Below, one piece after another: positions 1 to 7,300 of a stretch of 7,494 nucleotides of DNA. The stretch covers positions 91,902-99,395 of the forward strand of contig NZ_MOMC01000014.1 in assembly GCF_001983105.1 (NCBI RefSeq), read 5' to 3'. This stretch comes from Pseudofrankia asymbiotica (GTDB lineage: Bacteria > Actinomycetota > Actinomycetes > Frankiales > Frankiaceae). Numbering within the stretch: position 1 is the stretch's first letter; each line of letters begins with the position of its first letter. Under the pieces are notes generated by a model. That model worked only from the letters and a program-made list of their open reading frames with translations. It made no database searches and was not told the DNA's origin. Made by a program: the position numbers and the translations under genes.

Positions 1-475
1 CCAGCTCGGCGAGCTGCGTCGTCTCCAGGACCCGCGCGACCGGGTCGCTGACGCCCCTGCGCCGCAGGAACAGCTTCGGGACGGGCATGCGGAAGCTCGC
101 CGCCAGGTCGAGGTTCTCCAGGACCGTGAGGTCCTCGAACACCGTCGCGGTCTGGAACGTCCGGCCGATCCCAAGCTTCACGATCCGGTACTCACGCCGG
201 CCGACGAGCTCCGTCCCCGCGAACCGCACCGAGCCGGCGGCGGGCTTCGTCAGCCCGGTGATGACGTCGACGAGGGTGGTCTTGCCGGCGCCGTTGGGTC
301 CGATGAGGAAGCGCAGCTCGCCGCGGCTCACGGTGAAGTCAATGCCGCCGATGGCGACGAAACCGTCGAACACGACCCGCAGCCCGCGCACCTCGAGCAG
401 CGCCTCGCCGGTCTCGGCGGTGCGCTGGGCCGGGATGGTGGTGGTCTCCGTGCTGGCCTCCTCGGACGTCGGCAT
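1..475 (-). CDS. urtD: Urea ABC transporter ATP-binding protein UrtD (3' end outside window)
   Basis: This is the first of the two ATPases that drive urea import, a cytoplasmic protein docked on UrtB/UrtC. Only the N-terminal 158 residues are in the window; the frame is open to the left edge. Visible: a non-conserved N-terminal stretch of about 24 residues, then the ABC fold starting at LLEVRGLRVVFDGF. The Walker A motif GPNGAGKT is at residues 59-66 and the Q-loop IGRTFQ ends at Gln108, followed by VFEDLTVLENL. The signature motif, Walker B and H-loop would lie beyond the edge. The GRTFQ..TVFEDLTVLENL pattern is typical of the LivG/UrtD branch of ABC ATPases. The assignment to UrtD rather than LivG rests on the preceding urtABC genes. 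The ATG at 475 overlaps the urtC stop codon (ATGA) and has AGGAGG seven bases upstream, so the start is firm. urtE is expected next. Confidence 0.93.
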   Translation of the reverse strand, partial: MPTSEEASTETTTIPAQRTAETGEALLEVRGLRVVFDGFVAIGGIDFTVSRGELRFLIGPNGAGKTTLVDVITGLTKPAAGSVRFAGTELVGRREYRIVKLGIGRTFQTATVFEDLTVLENLDLAASFRMPVPKLFLRRRGVSDPVARVLETTQLAEL

Positions 476-1776
476 CACACCGCCTCCTGCCTGGGCGCGC
501 CCTGCTCGGGCACGACCACCGCCTGGTCGCCGGCCGGCGCGACGGCCGGTGGCGCGGTGGGTGGGGTGGGCCGGGACGGGGGCTTGATCCCCAGTTTCCT
601 CATCAGTGCCGGCCCGCCGTCACGCAGCTGCTTGAGGAGCCCGGCGAGGCCCCTGGGCAGGAAGGCGATGACGCCGATGAACAGGGCGCCCTGGAAGTAG
701 GTCCAGGCCGACGGGTAGTCCTCGGAGAACGTCGACCGTGCCCAGTTCACGACGACCGCGCCGATGATGGCGCCGGCGAGCGAGTAACGGCCGCCGACGG
801 CCACGGCGATCACCAGCTCGATCGACGGGACGATGTCGAGCATGCCGGGGTTGACGATGCCGACCACCGGCACGATCAGCGCGCCGCCGACCGACGCGGT
901 CACCGCCGAGATCGCGAACGCGATCGTCTTGATGACGGTCGGGTCGTAGCCGAGGAAACGGACCCGGTCCTCCCCGTCCCGGATCGCCAGCAGCAGCCGG
1001 CCGAACCGGCTCGCGACCACCAGGCGCAGCAGCAGGAAGATGACCAGCAGCACGCCGGCGGTGATGAAGTACAGCGTCCGGTGGCCCGCGTCGGCATAGG
1101 TGTCGATGCCGAAGAACCCGCTGAAGTTCGTCAGGCCGTTCGTGCCGCCGGTGTAGCCCTGCTGGCCGATCAGCAGGATCACGAAGGCGGCGGCGAGCGC
1201 CTGCGTGAGGATCGCGAAGTAGGCGCCGCGCACCCGCTGGCGGAACACCAGCAGACCGAGCAGCGTCGCGACCACGATCGGCAGGATGATCACCGCGGCG
1301 ATCGCGACGACCGGGCTTCGGAAGGGTTCCCAGAAGGCGGGCAGCTTCTCGACGCCGCTCCAGTCCATGAAGTCGGGGACCTTGCCGGGCCCGGCGTCGT
1401 GCAGCTTGAGGTACATGCCCATCGAGTAGCCGCCGAGGCCGACGAACAGGCCCTGGCCGAGGGTGAGCATGCCGCCGTGGCCCCAGGCGAGACCGATCCC
1501 GATCCCGACGATGGCGTAGCACAGGTACTTCGTGAACAGCGGGAGGCGGAACGCCGGGTCCAGCACGTACGGCGCGATCACGCCGACCGCGATGACCACG
1601 ACGAAGACGATCCGCCACGGCAGCTGGGGCGTCACCAGCCGGGCACGCCACCCGCCCTTCGCCGCGGCCGTCGTTCCCGTCGGGACCACCGTCGGTTCGG
1701 ACTCCGAGGCCGTCACCGCCGGGGTCCCTGCTGGATCGGTGGAGCCCGCGGAGCCGATCCAGGAGGTCCGGCTCAT
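475..1776 (-). CDS. urtC: Urea ABC transporter permease UrtC
   Basis: This is one of the two membrane subunits of the urea importer and has 433 residues. It belongs to the branched-chain amino-acid type permease family (BPD_transp_2). Visible: a Ser/Thr/Pro/Ala-rich cytoplasmic N-terminus of about 45 residues. Hydrophobic segments then begin near residue 55 (IVFVVVIAVGVIAPYVL). The family motif WGHGGMLTLGQGLFVGLGGY at 98-117 is followed by GMYLK, which is typical of UrtC. QQGYTGGTNGLT is at 205-216. The cytoplasmic coupling loop for the ATPase is LAIRDGEDRVRFLGYD at 263-278. After the last membrane segment there is a Pro/Ala-rich tail of about 50 residues. The frame stays open upstream to 2199, but that part lies inside urtB. 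The ATG at 1776 gives a 4-bp ATGA overlap with urtB and a sensible permease N-terminus. No clear Shine-Dalgarno precedes it, so translation probably depends on coupling to urtB. Confidence 0.95.
   Translation of the reverse strand: MSRTSWIGSAGSTDPAGTPAVTASESEPTVVPTGTTAAAKGGWRARLVTPQLPWRIVFVVVIAVGVIAPYVLDPAFRLPLFTKYLCYAIVGIGIGLAWGHGGMLTLGQGLFVGLGGYSMGMYLKLHDAGPGKVPDFMDWSGVEKLPAFWEPFRSPVVAIAAVIILPIVVATLLGLLVFRQRVRGAYFAILTQALAAAFVILLIGQQGYTGGTNGLTNFSGFFGIDTYADAGHRTLYFITAGVLLVIFLLLRLVVASRFGRLLLAIRDGEDRVRFLGYDPTVIKTIAFAISAVTASVGGALIVPVVGIVNPGMLDIVPSIELVIAVAVGGRYSLAGAIIGAVVVNWARSTFSEDYPSAWTYFQGALFIGVIAFLPRGLAGLLKQLRDGGPALMRKLGIKPPSRPTPPTAPPAVAPAGDQAVVVPEQGAPRQEAV
483..488 (-). promoter_or_regulatory. 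Shine-Dalgarno site of urtD inside the end of urtC
   Basis: AGGAGG on the minus strand lies 7 bases before the urtD ATG and within the last codons of urtC. It fixes the urtD start at 475 and gives this ATPase independent ribosome loading in addition to coupling through the ATGA overlap. Confidence 0.75.
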
Positions 1777-2651
1777 GTGAGCGCCCGGCTGCGGAGGACG
1801 AACATGCCCTGGGGCCGGGCCTGCAGGAAGGCGACGATCGCGACGAACACGATCACCTTCGCCAGGCTGGCGTTCGACCAGAACTCGACATAGCTGTTGA
1901 GCAGGCCGAGCGCGAACGCGGCGATCAGCGCGCCGCGCAGCTGGCCGAGACCGCCGACGACGACCACGAGGAACGCGTCGACGATGTACTTGGTGCCGAG
2001 GGTGGGGCTGACCGTGCCGACCAGGGTCAGCGCGACCCCGGCGACGCCGGCGAGCCCCGAGCCGATGAAGAACGTGATCTGGTCGACCCGGTCGGTGCGG
2101 ACCGCGCTGCACGCCGCCAGCTCGCGGTTCTGCATCACGGCCCGCATCCGCCGGCCGGCCGGGGTCCTGCTCATGTAGAACCAGATCCCCACCAGGCACA
2201 CCGCCGCGAGGCAGAAGATGTACACCCGGTTGTAGGGAATCCGGATACCGCCCAGGTCGGCGCCCCCGATGAGCCAGTCGGGGGCGACGACCTGGACGCC
2301 GCGGTTGTCGATCAGGTCCCGAACCAGCTGCTGCAGGATGAGGCTGACGCCCCAGGTGAGCAGCAACGTGTCCAGTGGCCGCCCGTAGAACCTGCGGATC
2401 AGCGTCCGTTCGAGGATCACCCCGAACAGGCCCGCCACGACGAACGCCACCGGCAGGGCCGCGATGACCGCATTGTGCCCCGCCCAGCTCTGCAGCATGT
2501 ACGTCGTGTAGGCGCCCACCATGATGAACTCGCCGTGCGCCATGTTGATGACGCCCATCTGACCGAACGTGAATGTCAGGCCCAGCGCCGCCAGCAGCAG
2601 CACCGCCCCGATACTCAGCCCGATTGGCAACTGGTTCAGGAACCCGTTCAT
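1773..2651 (-). CDS. urtB: Urea ABC transporter permease UrtB
   Basis: This is the second membrane subunit of the urea importer and has 292 residues. It is a LivH-like member of the branched-chain amino-acid permease family and pairs with UrtC to form the channel. Visible: hydrophobic segments throughout, starting at residues 10-30, and the family motif GVINMAHGEFIMVGAY at 33-48. The cytoplasmic ATPase-coupling loop RAVMQNRELAACSAV is at 170-184, and VVVGGLGQLRGALI at 230-243. The length matches the compact LivH/UrtB core; it lacks the long periplasmic N-terminal extension seen in many proteobacterial UrtB proteins. MQNRELA in the coupling loop is typical of UrtB rather than LivH. The ATG at 2651 has GAGGG eight bases upstream. 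It follows urtA by 32 bp and overlaps urtC by 4 bp. Confidence 0.95.
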   Translation of the reverse strand: MNGFLNQLPIGLSIGAVLLLAALGLTFTFGQMGVINMAHGEFIMVGAYTTYMLQSWAGHNAVIAALPVAFVVAGLFGVILERTLIRRFYGRPLDTLLLTWGVSLILQQLVRDLIDNRGVQVVAPDWLIGGADLGGIRIPYNRVYIFCLAAVCLVGIWFYMSRTPAGRRMRAVMQNRELAACSAVRTDRVDQITFFIGSGLAGVAGVALTLVGTVSPTLGTKYIVDAFLVVVVGGLGQLRGALIAAFALGLLNSYVEFWSNASLAKVIVFVAIVAFLQARPQGMFVLRSRALT

Positions 2652-2683
2652 GTCAACCGCCCTCTTTTATCTTCCCGGCGCGC

Positions 2684-3916
2684 CTACGAGGACAGCCCCT
2701 TGGCCCATGGGTACTCCGCGCCCTTCAGGTATGGATCGGGCTTGATCGGGCTCCCCGAGTCCCAGATCGACTTGATCTGGCCGTCGGCGCCGATAAGCCC
2801 GATTCGGGCGGTCTTGTAGACATGCTGGGTCGGGCCGTCGATCGTCACCTTGCCCTCGGGCAGGTCGAGCGAGATTCCGCCGGCCGCCTTCTTGACCGCC
2901 TCGACCTCGGTGGTGCCGGCCTTCGCGACCGCCGCCGCCCACAGGTTGACCGCGTTGTAGCCGGCCTCCATCGGGTCGGACGTCACCTTGTCGGAGCCGT
3001 ACTTGGCCTTGAATGCCTTGACGAACTCGGTGTTCGCCGGGGTGTCGGTCGTCTGGTAGTAGTTCCAGGCGACGTACTGGCCGGACAGGTACTCGGCGCC
3101 GATCGCCTTGACCTCCTCCTCGGCGATGGACACGGACATGGTCGGGATCTGGTCCGGACCGATGCCGGCGGACTTCAGCTGCTTGAAGAACGCCACGTTC
3201 GAGTCGCCGTTGAGGGTGTTGAACACGAAGTCGGGCTTGGCCTGCTGGATCTTGTTGACGATCGTCGAGACCTCGGTGGAGCCCAGCGGGAGGTACTCCT
3301 CGCCAAGGACGTCCATCCCGTTCGCCCCGGCATACGCCTTGATGATCTTGTTGGCGGTGCGCGGGAAGACGTAGTCGCTACCGACCAGGAAGATCTTCTT
3401 CTTGCCCTGCTCCTTCAGGTAGTCCAGGGCGGGGACGATCTGCTGGTTGGTGGTGGCGCCCGTGTAGAAGATGTACGGGCTCTGCTCCAGGCCCTCGTAC
3501 TGCACGGGGTACCACAACAGCGACTTGTTGCGCTCGAACACCGGCAGCATCGCCTTGCGACTCGCGGAGGTCCAGCCACCGAAGACGGTGGCCACCTTGT
3601 CCTGCGAGATGAGCTTCTGGGCCTTCTCGGCGAAGGTCGGCCAGTCGGAGGCACCGTCTTCGACCACCGGCACGAGCTTCTTTCCGAGCACGCCACCCTT
3701 GGCGTTGATCTGCTCGATAGCGAGCAGCTCGGAGTCCCGGACCGTCACTTCCGAGATGGCCATGGTCCCGCTGAGCGAATGCAGCAGACCAACCTTGATC
3801 GTGTCCGACGACGAACCGCCGTCAGACGATGAATCCCCCGACCCCCCACAGGCCGCGAGCAGGAGAGCGGGCAGCACCGCGAGCGGTGCGAGCCTACGCC
3901 AGGACTTTCCGAACAA
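2684..3916 (-). CDS. urtA: Urea ABC transporter substrate-binding lipoprotein UrtA
   Basis: This is the extracytoplasmic urea receptor of the transporter, 410 residues, belonging to the type I periplasmic-binding fold family that also holds AmiC and LivJ. Visible: a lipoprotein signal peptide with a basic n-region (KSWRR) and hydrophobic core ([10 protein letters not shown]), then the lipobox LAAC with the lipidated cysteine at residue 23. A Gly/Ser/Asp linker follows to about residue 38, and the binding domain starts at [17 protein letters not shown]. The block [20 protein letters not shown] (135-154), followed by [12 protein letters not shown], is a hallmark of UrtA. The C-terminus, with a TARIG...DGQI....[10 protein letters not shown] pattern, also fits. 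The start is TTG at 3916: it has GGGAGG eight bases upstream, and any later start would remove the basic n-region. First gene of the urtABCD operon; a short amide receptor (FmdD type) is the main alternative and is less likely. Confidence 0.96.
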   Translation of the reverse strand: MFGKSWRRLAPLAVLPALLLAACGGSGDSSSDGGSSSDTIKVGLLHSLSGTMAISEVTVRDSELLAIEQINAKGGVLGKKLVPVVEDGASDWPTFAEKAQKLISQDKVATVFGGWTSASRKAMLPVFERNKSLLWYPVQYEGLEQSPYIFYTGATTNQQIVPALDYLKEQGKKKIFLVGSDYVFPRTANKIIKAYAGANGMDVLGEEYLPLGSTEVSTIVNKIQQAKPDFVFNTLNGDSNVAFFKQLKSAGIGPDQIPTMSVSIAEEEVKAIGAEYLSGQYVAWNYYQTTDTPANTEFVKAFKAKYGSDKVTSDPMEAGYNAVNLWAAAVAKAGTTEVEAVKKAAGGISLDLPEGKVTIDGPTQHVYKTARIGLIGADGQIKSIWDSGSPIKPDPYLKGAEYPWAKGLSS

Positions 3917-3923
3917 TTCCTTG

Positions 3924-3930
3924 CCCTCCC
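3924..3930 (-). promoter_or_regulatory. Shine-Dalgarno site of urtA, supports a TTG start
   Basis: GGGAGGG on the minus strand ends 7 bases before the TTG at 3916 (about 8 bases from its GGGAGG core). It is the main reason for accepting the non-ATG start codon of urtA. Confidence 0.7.
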
Positions 3931-3949
3931 TAGGACGCTGGTATCGATC

Positions 3950-3955
3950 AGTGTA
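3950..3955 (-). promoter_or_regulatory. Candidate -10 element of the urtABCD promoter
   Basis: TACACT on the minus strand fits the TAnnnT pattern of actinobacterial housekeeping-sigma promoters. Transcription would begin around 3943-3944, leaving a leader of about 27 bases before the urtA TTG. No good -35 (TTGACA-like) is visible 16-18 bases upstream. Instead the GTnAC array occupies that space, which is what an activator-dependent promoter would look like. Inferred from sequence only. Confidence 0.45.
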
Positions 3956-3964
3956 GGGAGAGCG

Positions 3965-4002
3965 GTTACCGGGAAGGCACCCCGGAGTTACTCGGATGTT
4001 AA
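3965..4002. promoter_or_regulatory. Candidate GlnR operator: four half-sites on an 11-bp period
   Basis: On the plus strand the half-sites are GTTAC (3965-3969), GGCAC (3976-3980), GTTAC (3987-3991) and GTTAA (3998-4002). Each is separated by exactly six bases. This matches the published actinobacterial GlnR layout (gTnAc-n6-GaAAc repeated, or AC-n9-AC in mycobacteria). The two outer-type sites GTTAC are exact matches and the alternate ones are weak. The array ends 9 bp upstream of the candidate -10 of urtA, so its centre falls about 40 bp before the likely transcription start, an activating position. GlnR is the global nitrogen regulator of actinobacteria, and nitrogen-limitation induction of urea uptake fits. 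AmtR is an alternative regulator in some lineages, but its operator differs. Confidence 0.6.
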
Positions 4003-4111
4003 TCCGCGCGACGTGTCATTTTTGCGGCCGGCGGATCCCCCAAAAATCCGTGACCGAAAAACTCCCGACGCTAGGGCAATTATCGCCCGGCCGCCACCAC
4101 TCGGGCCCGGA

Positions 4112-4127
4112 GTCACCAGATCGTTAC
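4112..4127. promoter_or_regulatory. Second candidate GlnR site: GTCAC-n6-GTTAC
   Basis: GTCAC at 4112-4116 and GTTAC at 4123-4127 have the 11-bp start-to-start spacing of GlnR boxes, and both fit gTnAc exactly. The pair lies about 175 bp upstream of the proposed urtA transcription start. It could be an upstream accessory site that loops or extends the proximal array. No further half-site is in phase on either side. Confidence 0.4.
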
Positions 4128-4141
4128 GCCGGGACGCGGGT

Positions 4142-4157
4142 GTTTCCGGGCCGTTTC
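4142..4157 (-). promoter_or_regulatory. GAAAC-n6-GAAAC pair, possible weak GlnR-type site
   Basis: On the minus strand GAAAC occurs at 4157-4153 and again at 4146-4142, with six bases between them. GAAAC equals the second (b) half-site of the Streptomyces GlnR box, and the 11-bp spacing is right. However, the expected alternating gTnAc site is absent, and the pair is out of phase (19 bp) with the GTCAC/GTTAC pair. Weak candidate. Confidence 0.22.
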
Positions 4158-4197
4158 GCTAATTGTGGCCACACCATCGGGCGAGCTCCGGACAACC

Positions 4198-4230
4198 GTT
4201 CACCGACGTGCGCGCTTACTGTTCACCGAC
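4198..4230. repeat. Direct repeat GTTCACCGAC, two copies
   Basis: Identical 10-base copies at 4198-4207 and 4221-4230 are 23 bp apart, about two helical turns, so a protein could read both from one face. The inverted form of the core, GTGAAC, occurs at 4269-4274. Function unknown; the copies may be regulatory or chance in GC-rich DNA. Confidence 0.35.
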
Positions 4231-4258
4231 CCGTCGACGCACGCCCGTGTCACGCCTG

Positions 4259-4272
4259 TCACGACGTCGTGA
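4259..4272. promoter_or_regulatory. Perfect 14-bp palindrome, operator-like
   Basis: TCACGACGTCGTGA is a perfect inverted repeat with no loop, lying 50-63 bp downstream of the stop codon of the GGDEF-EAL gene. Its uninterrupted dyad suits a dimeric DNA-binding protein better than an RNA terminator, and no T-run follows. Its left arm overlaps the second TGTCACG copy. The binding protein is unknown. Confidence 0.3.
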
Positions 4273-4321
4273 ACCGGTTGCAGTCTGACCGGCGCGATGG
4301 GGAGCCGGCCGCCCACATGGG

Positions 4322-7300
4322 CTACGGCCAGCGGTACAGGCCATCGACGGTGCCACCGGGGTGCTGGCCGAGCTTGTTGATCGTCATGATCTGGGTGTCG
4401 GCGGCGTCACGGGCTGGTGGCGGCGGCACATCGCCGTCGTCCAGCTCGGGTCCCCCGGCCCCCTGCGGCCCCGACGCGCCCGGGCCGGTCACGCCCTCGC
4501 CCGTCGAGGCGTCACCCCGCTGGGGTGGGCTGTCGGCATCGGCGGTGCCATCGGCCACCGAGCGCGGGTCAGGGGTATGCCTCCGGACCCACTGCAGTCC
4601 GCCGGCCCGCCGCCGTCCGGCGGGCCCGTCCTCGCCGGCCGGCCGGCGGCGGGCGGCCCGGCCACTCGGCGGGCGGCCCGGGTCATCTTCGGACGGCTCG
4701 TCGGCGACGGCACCCGGACCGGCCTTCCCGGCGTCCTCGTCGCTCTGGAAGTCCACCAGACCGTGCTCGGGACGTTCTCTGGGCACCGGGCCGGCCTGAC
4801 CGGCCTGGCCCGTATGGCCGGCCTGGCCCGTATGACCGGCACGACCCATATGGCCGGCACGACCGGCGGGCCGCGCCGTCCCGCCGGCGCCGTCGCCCAC
4901 GGCGCCAAGGCCCCCGTCACCTGCCGCCGCGCCCGGCCCGGCCTCGGCGGCGGTGCCGTGCATGTCCCGGCCGCCGGCGCCGAGCGGGCCGTCGGCCCCT
5001 CCGCCGATGTCCAGCCCGGTTCGGGAGCCGCCGGTGTCCTTGCCCGCGTCGGGACCAGGGCCGGCCGCGACGACTCCGCTCACGGACACGATGTCCCACG
5101 GCGCCGGTCCGACGCCGCCAGGCGTGCCCCAGGCGCCAGCCGCGTCCCAGCCACCAGGCGGGCCGTCCTGCCGGCCGGACGGCGAGCCGCCGCCTGACCG
5201 GTCGCCGGTCGGGTCGGGCGGGGAGACCCGGGCGCCGAACAGCGGGTCACGCCCGAGGTAGCCGACACGATCGAGCCCGAGCGGGTCGCGCCGGGACGCG
5301 TCGTAGCCGCCGTAGCCGCCGCCCTGATAGCCGTCGCCCGGCATGTCGCCGGGATGGAAGGCACCCCGGGAGAACCCGCCGCCCGTGCGCCCCGGGTCGG
5401 GGAAGCCGGGTGCGGCGTGGCCGCCGATGGGCAATGGCGCGCTCGGGGGCCCACCGAGTGGGAAGCCGTCCGTCGGCGGGTAGTCGGGCACCTGGTCGCC
5501 GGACGGCGGCGGCACGGACGGATATGGCGGCGGGTACGCCGGCGTCGCCGGCCCATAGGACCAGGTGGGGGCTCCTGCGCCACGGTCGGGCGGCGGCGCC
5601 GCGTCCGGGAAGGCCGGGTACGTCAGGGACGTCGGTCCCGTCGGAGGTGGCGAACCGGCCGGGAGGTCGTCGAGCCCGGGCCGCTCCCATGACACCGAGC
5701 CACGGTTCTCCGCGCGCCGGCGCTCCGCCTCGAGCCGTTCCCGGCGGATTCGCTCCCGCTCACGCTCGGCTCGGTCCCGCTCCGCGCGCTCCCGCTCCAG
5801 CCGCAGGGCCCGCTCGCGCTCGGCCCGCTCGAACTCGGCCCGCTCACGCCGGATGCGCTCCTGGTCGGCCCGCTCACGCTCCGCGCGTTCCCGCTCCATA
5901 CGTTCCAGCTCGGCCCGCTCGAACTCGGCCCGTTCCAGCTCGGCCCGCTCGAACTCGGCCCGCTCCAGCTCGGCCCGCTCGCGCGCCGCGTGCTCGGACT
6001 CCACACGACCCGCATCCACGTGCACGAGCTCGGCCCGTTCGGCGTCGGCGCGGTCGTGCTCCATCAGATCGCCCGCGGTGGACCGCTCCGCGAGGAGCTC
6101 GGCGAGCGGGCGTGGCGGCCCGATGTGGAAGCCCTGCGCGTAGTCGACGCCGATGTCTCCCAGGGCACTGGCCAGCGATTCCCGGTCGACGTTCTCCGCG
6201 ATCGTGTACATCCCGAGCGTGCGGGCGATCCGCACGACCGCGTCGACGAGGGCGATGTCCTGCGCGTTGACGTCCGCCTGCTGGACGAACTCCCCGTCGA
6301 TCTTGATGCCGCTGAACGGCAGCGTGCGCAGGTGCACGACGGAGCCCATGCCGACGCCGAAGTCGTCGAGGATGAACCGGCAGCCGGCCGCCGTGAGTTT
6401 CGCCGCCAGCCGGCGGGCCGGCTCGATGCTCACCAGCGTGGACCGTTCCGCGATCTCCAGCCCGAGCCTGGCGGGGTTCACCCCGCCGATGCGCAGCGCG
6501 TCCAGGACGAAGTCGCCGAAGCCCGGGTCCTCGACGGACCGGGCCGAGATGTTGACGTGCAGGTAGAGCGACCCGTCCGGCCCGTCGGCGATCAGCGCGG
6601 CGACGGCCTGGCTGACCACCCACCGGTCCAGCCGGAGCACCAGCTCGGTCCGTTCGACCGGCTCGAGGAACTCCCGTGGGGACAGCTCGGGGGTGAGCCC
6701 GTCGCGCAGCCGCACCAGCAGCTCGTAGCCGATGACCCGGCGGGCGGCGAGGTCGACCAGCGGCAGCGCGTCGACGGCCAGCGTGCCGGCCTCCAGCGCG
6801 GCACGCACCCGCTGGGTGACGGACACCCGTCGCGCCGCCTGCTCGTACTGCTCGTCGCTGAACAGCCGGGCACGGTCGCGCCCGCCGCCCTTGGAGTCGT
6901 AGAGCGCGAGGTCGGCCTGGGCGAGCGCGGCCGTATCGTCCTCGACGGTGGCCAGCGGAACCACGCCGATGCTGACCGTCACCCGCAGCGCCAGGTCGTC
7001 GACCGGGATCGGCGAGCGCGCGACGGCCTGGCACAGCCGGTCGGCGATGGCCAGGCCGTCGGCGCCGTCGCCGTCCGGCAGCACCACGGCGAACTCGTCA
7101 CCGCCAAGCCGGCCAAGCACCGCCTCTGGCAGTTCGTCGCGCAGGATCTGCGTCAGGCCGCGCATGACCGTGTCGCCCACGGCATGACCGCGCAGGTCGT
7201 TGATGTCCTTGAAGTGATCGACGTCGATGATCAGCAGCGTGCCGGTGCGGCCGGGCGGGGACGCGGCGAGATGCTCGCGCAGCTCCCTGGTGATGGCCCG

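Larger units (their letters stand above)
4003..4321. other. Rest of the urtA upstream intergenic region
   Basis: I see no gene in this stretch: short frames have no coding-like composition, and no tRNA or other RNA gene is recognisable. Besides the sites listed separately it holds an imperfect 15-bp palindrome at 4074-4088 (GGGC/GCCC arms), two copies of GTTCACCGAC at 4198-4207 and 4221-4230, and two TGTCACG copies at 4248-4254 and 4257-4263. A weak hairpin sits at 4274-4292 (CCGGT/ACCGG arms, 9-base loop). GTnAC occurs seven times between 3917 and 4321, against roughly 1.6 expected at equal base frequencies. No intrinsic terminator (GC stem plus T-run) is visible after the upstream gene. Confidence 0.5.

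Noticed and set aside
1777..2199. Upstream extension of the urtC frame by 141 codons
   Set aside because: The extension is an alternate frame of urtB, Arg/Pro-rich and without membrane segments. The ATG at 1776 with an ATGA overlap is the natural start.
2573..3832. Long plus-strand open frame of about 419 codons
   Set aside because: It lies wholly antisense to urtA, which has clear family motifs. The product is Arg/Leu/Gly/Asp-rich with no recognisable domain, as expected from antisense frames in GC-rich genes.
4274..4292. Possible terminator hairpin after the GGDEF-EAL gene
   Set aside because: The stem is only 5 bp with a 9-base loop and no following T-run, too weak to call.
3996..4799. 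Plus-strand open frame covering the urtA upstream region
   Set aside because: It crosses from the non-coding region into the antisense of the GGDEF-EAL tail, has no recognisable motif, and would overlap the candidate operator array.
5708..6004. Repetitive DNA considered as a CRISPR-like array
   Set aside because: The repeats are contiguous, in frame and lack unique spacers; they encode a charged helix.
5565..6143. Plus-strand frame encoding Ser-Arg repeats resembling an SR-rich protein
   Set aside because: The SR pattern is simply the reverse complement of the ER-rich helix codons (repeats of GAG/CGG-type triplets) and has no independent support.
4417..6270. Plus-strand open frame of about 617 codons, very rich in Arg, Pro and Ala
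   Set aside because: It is antisense to the tail and ER helix of the GGDEF-EAL gene. Extreme composition and lack of domains mark it as a shadow; the minus frame is continuous with the enzyme domains.
7178..7180. GTG at 7180 as the start of the GGDEF-EAL protein
   Set aside because: The same frame continues to the right edge through conserved GGDEF-domain motifs (DALTGLFNRR, IDVDHFKDIND) and a PAC segment, so this GTG is internal.
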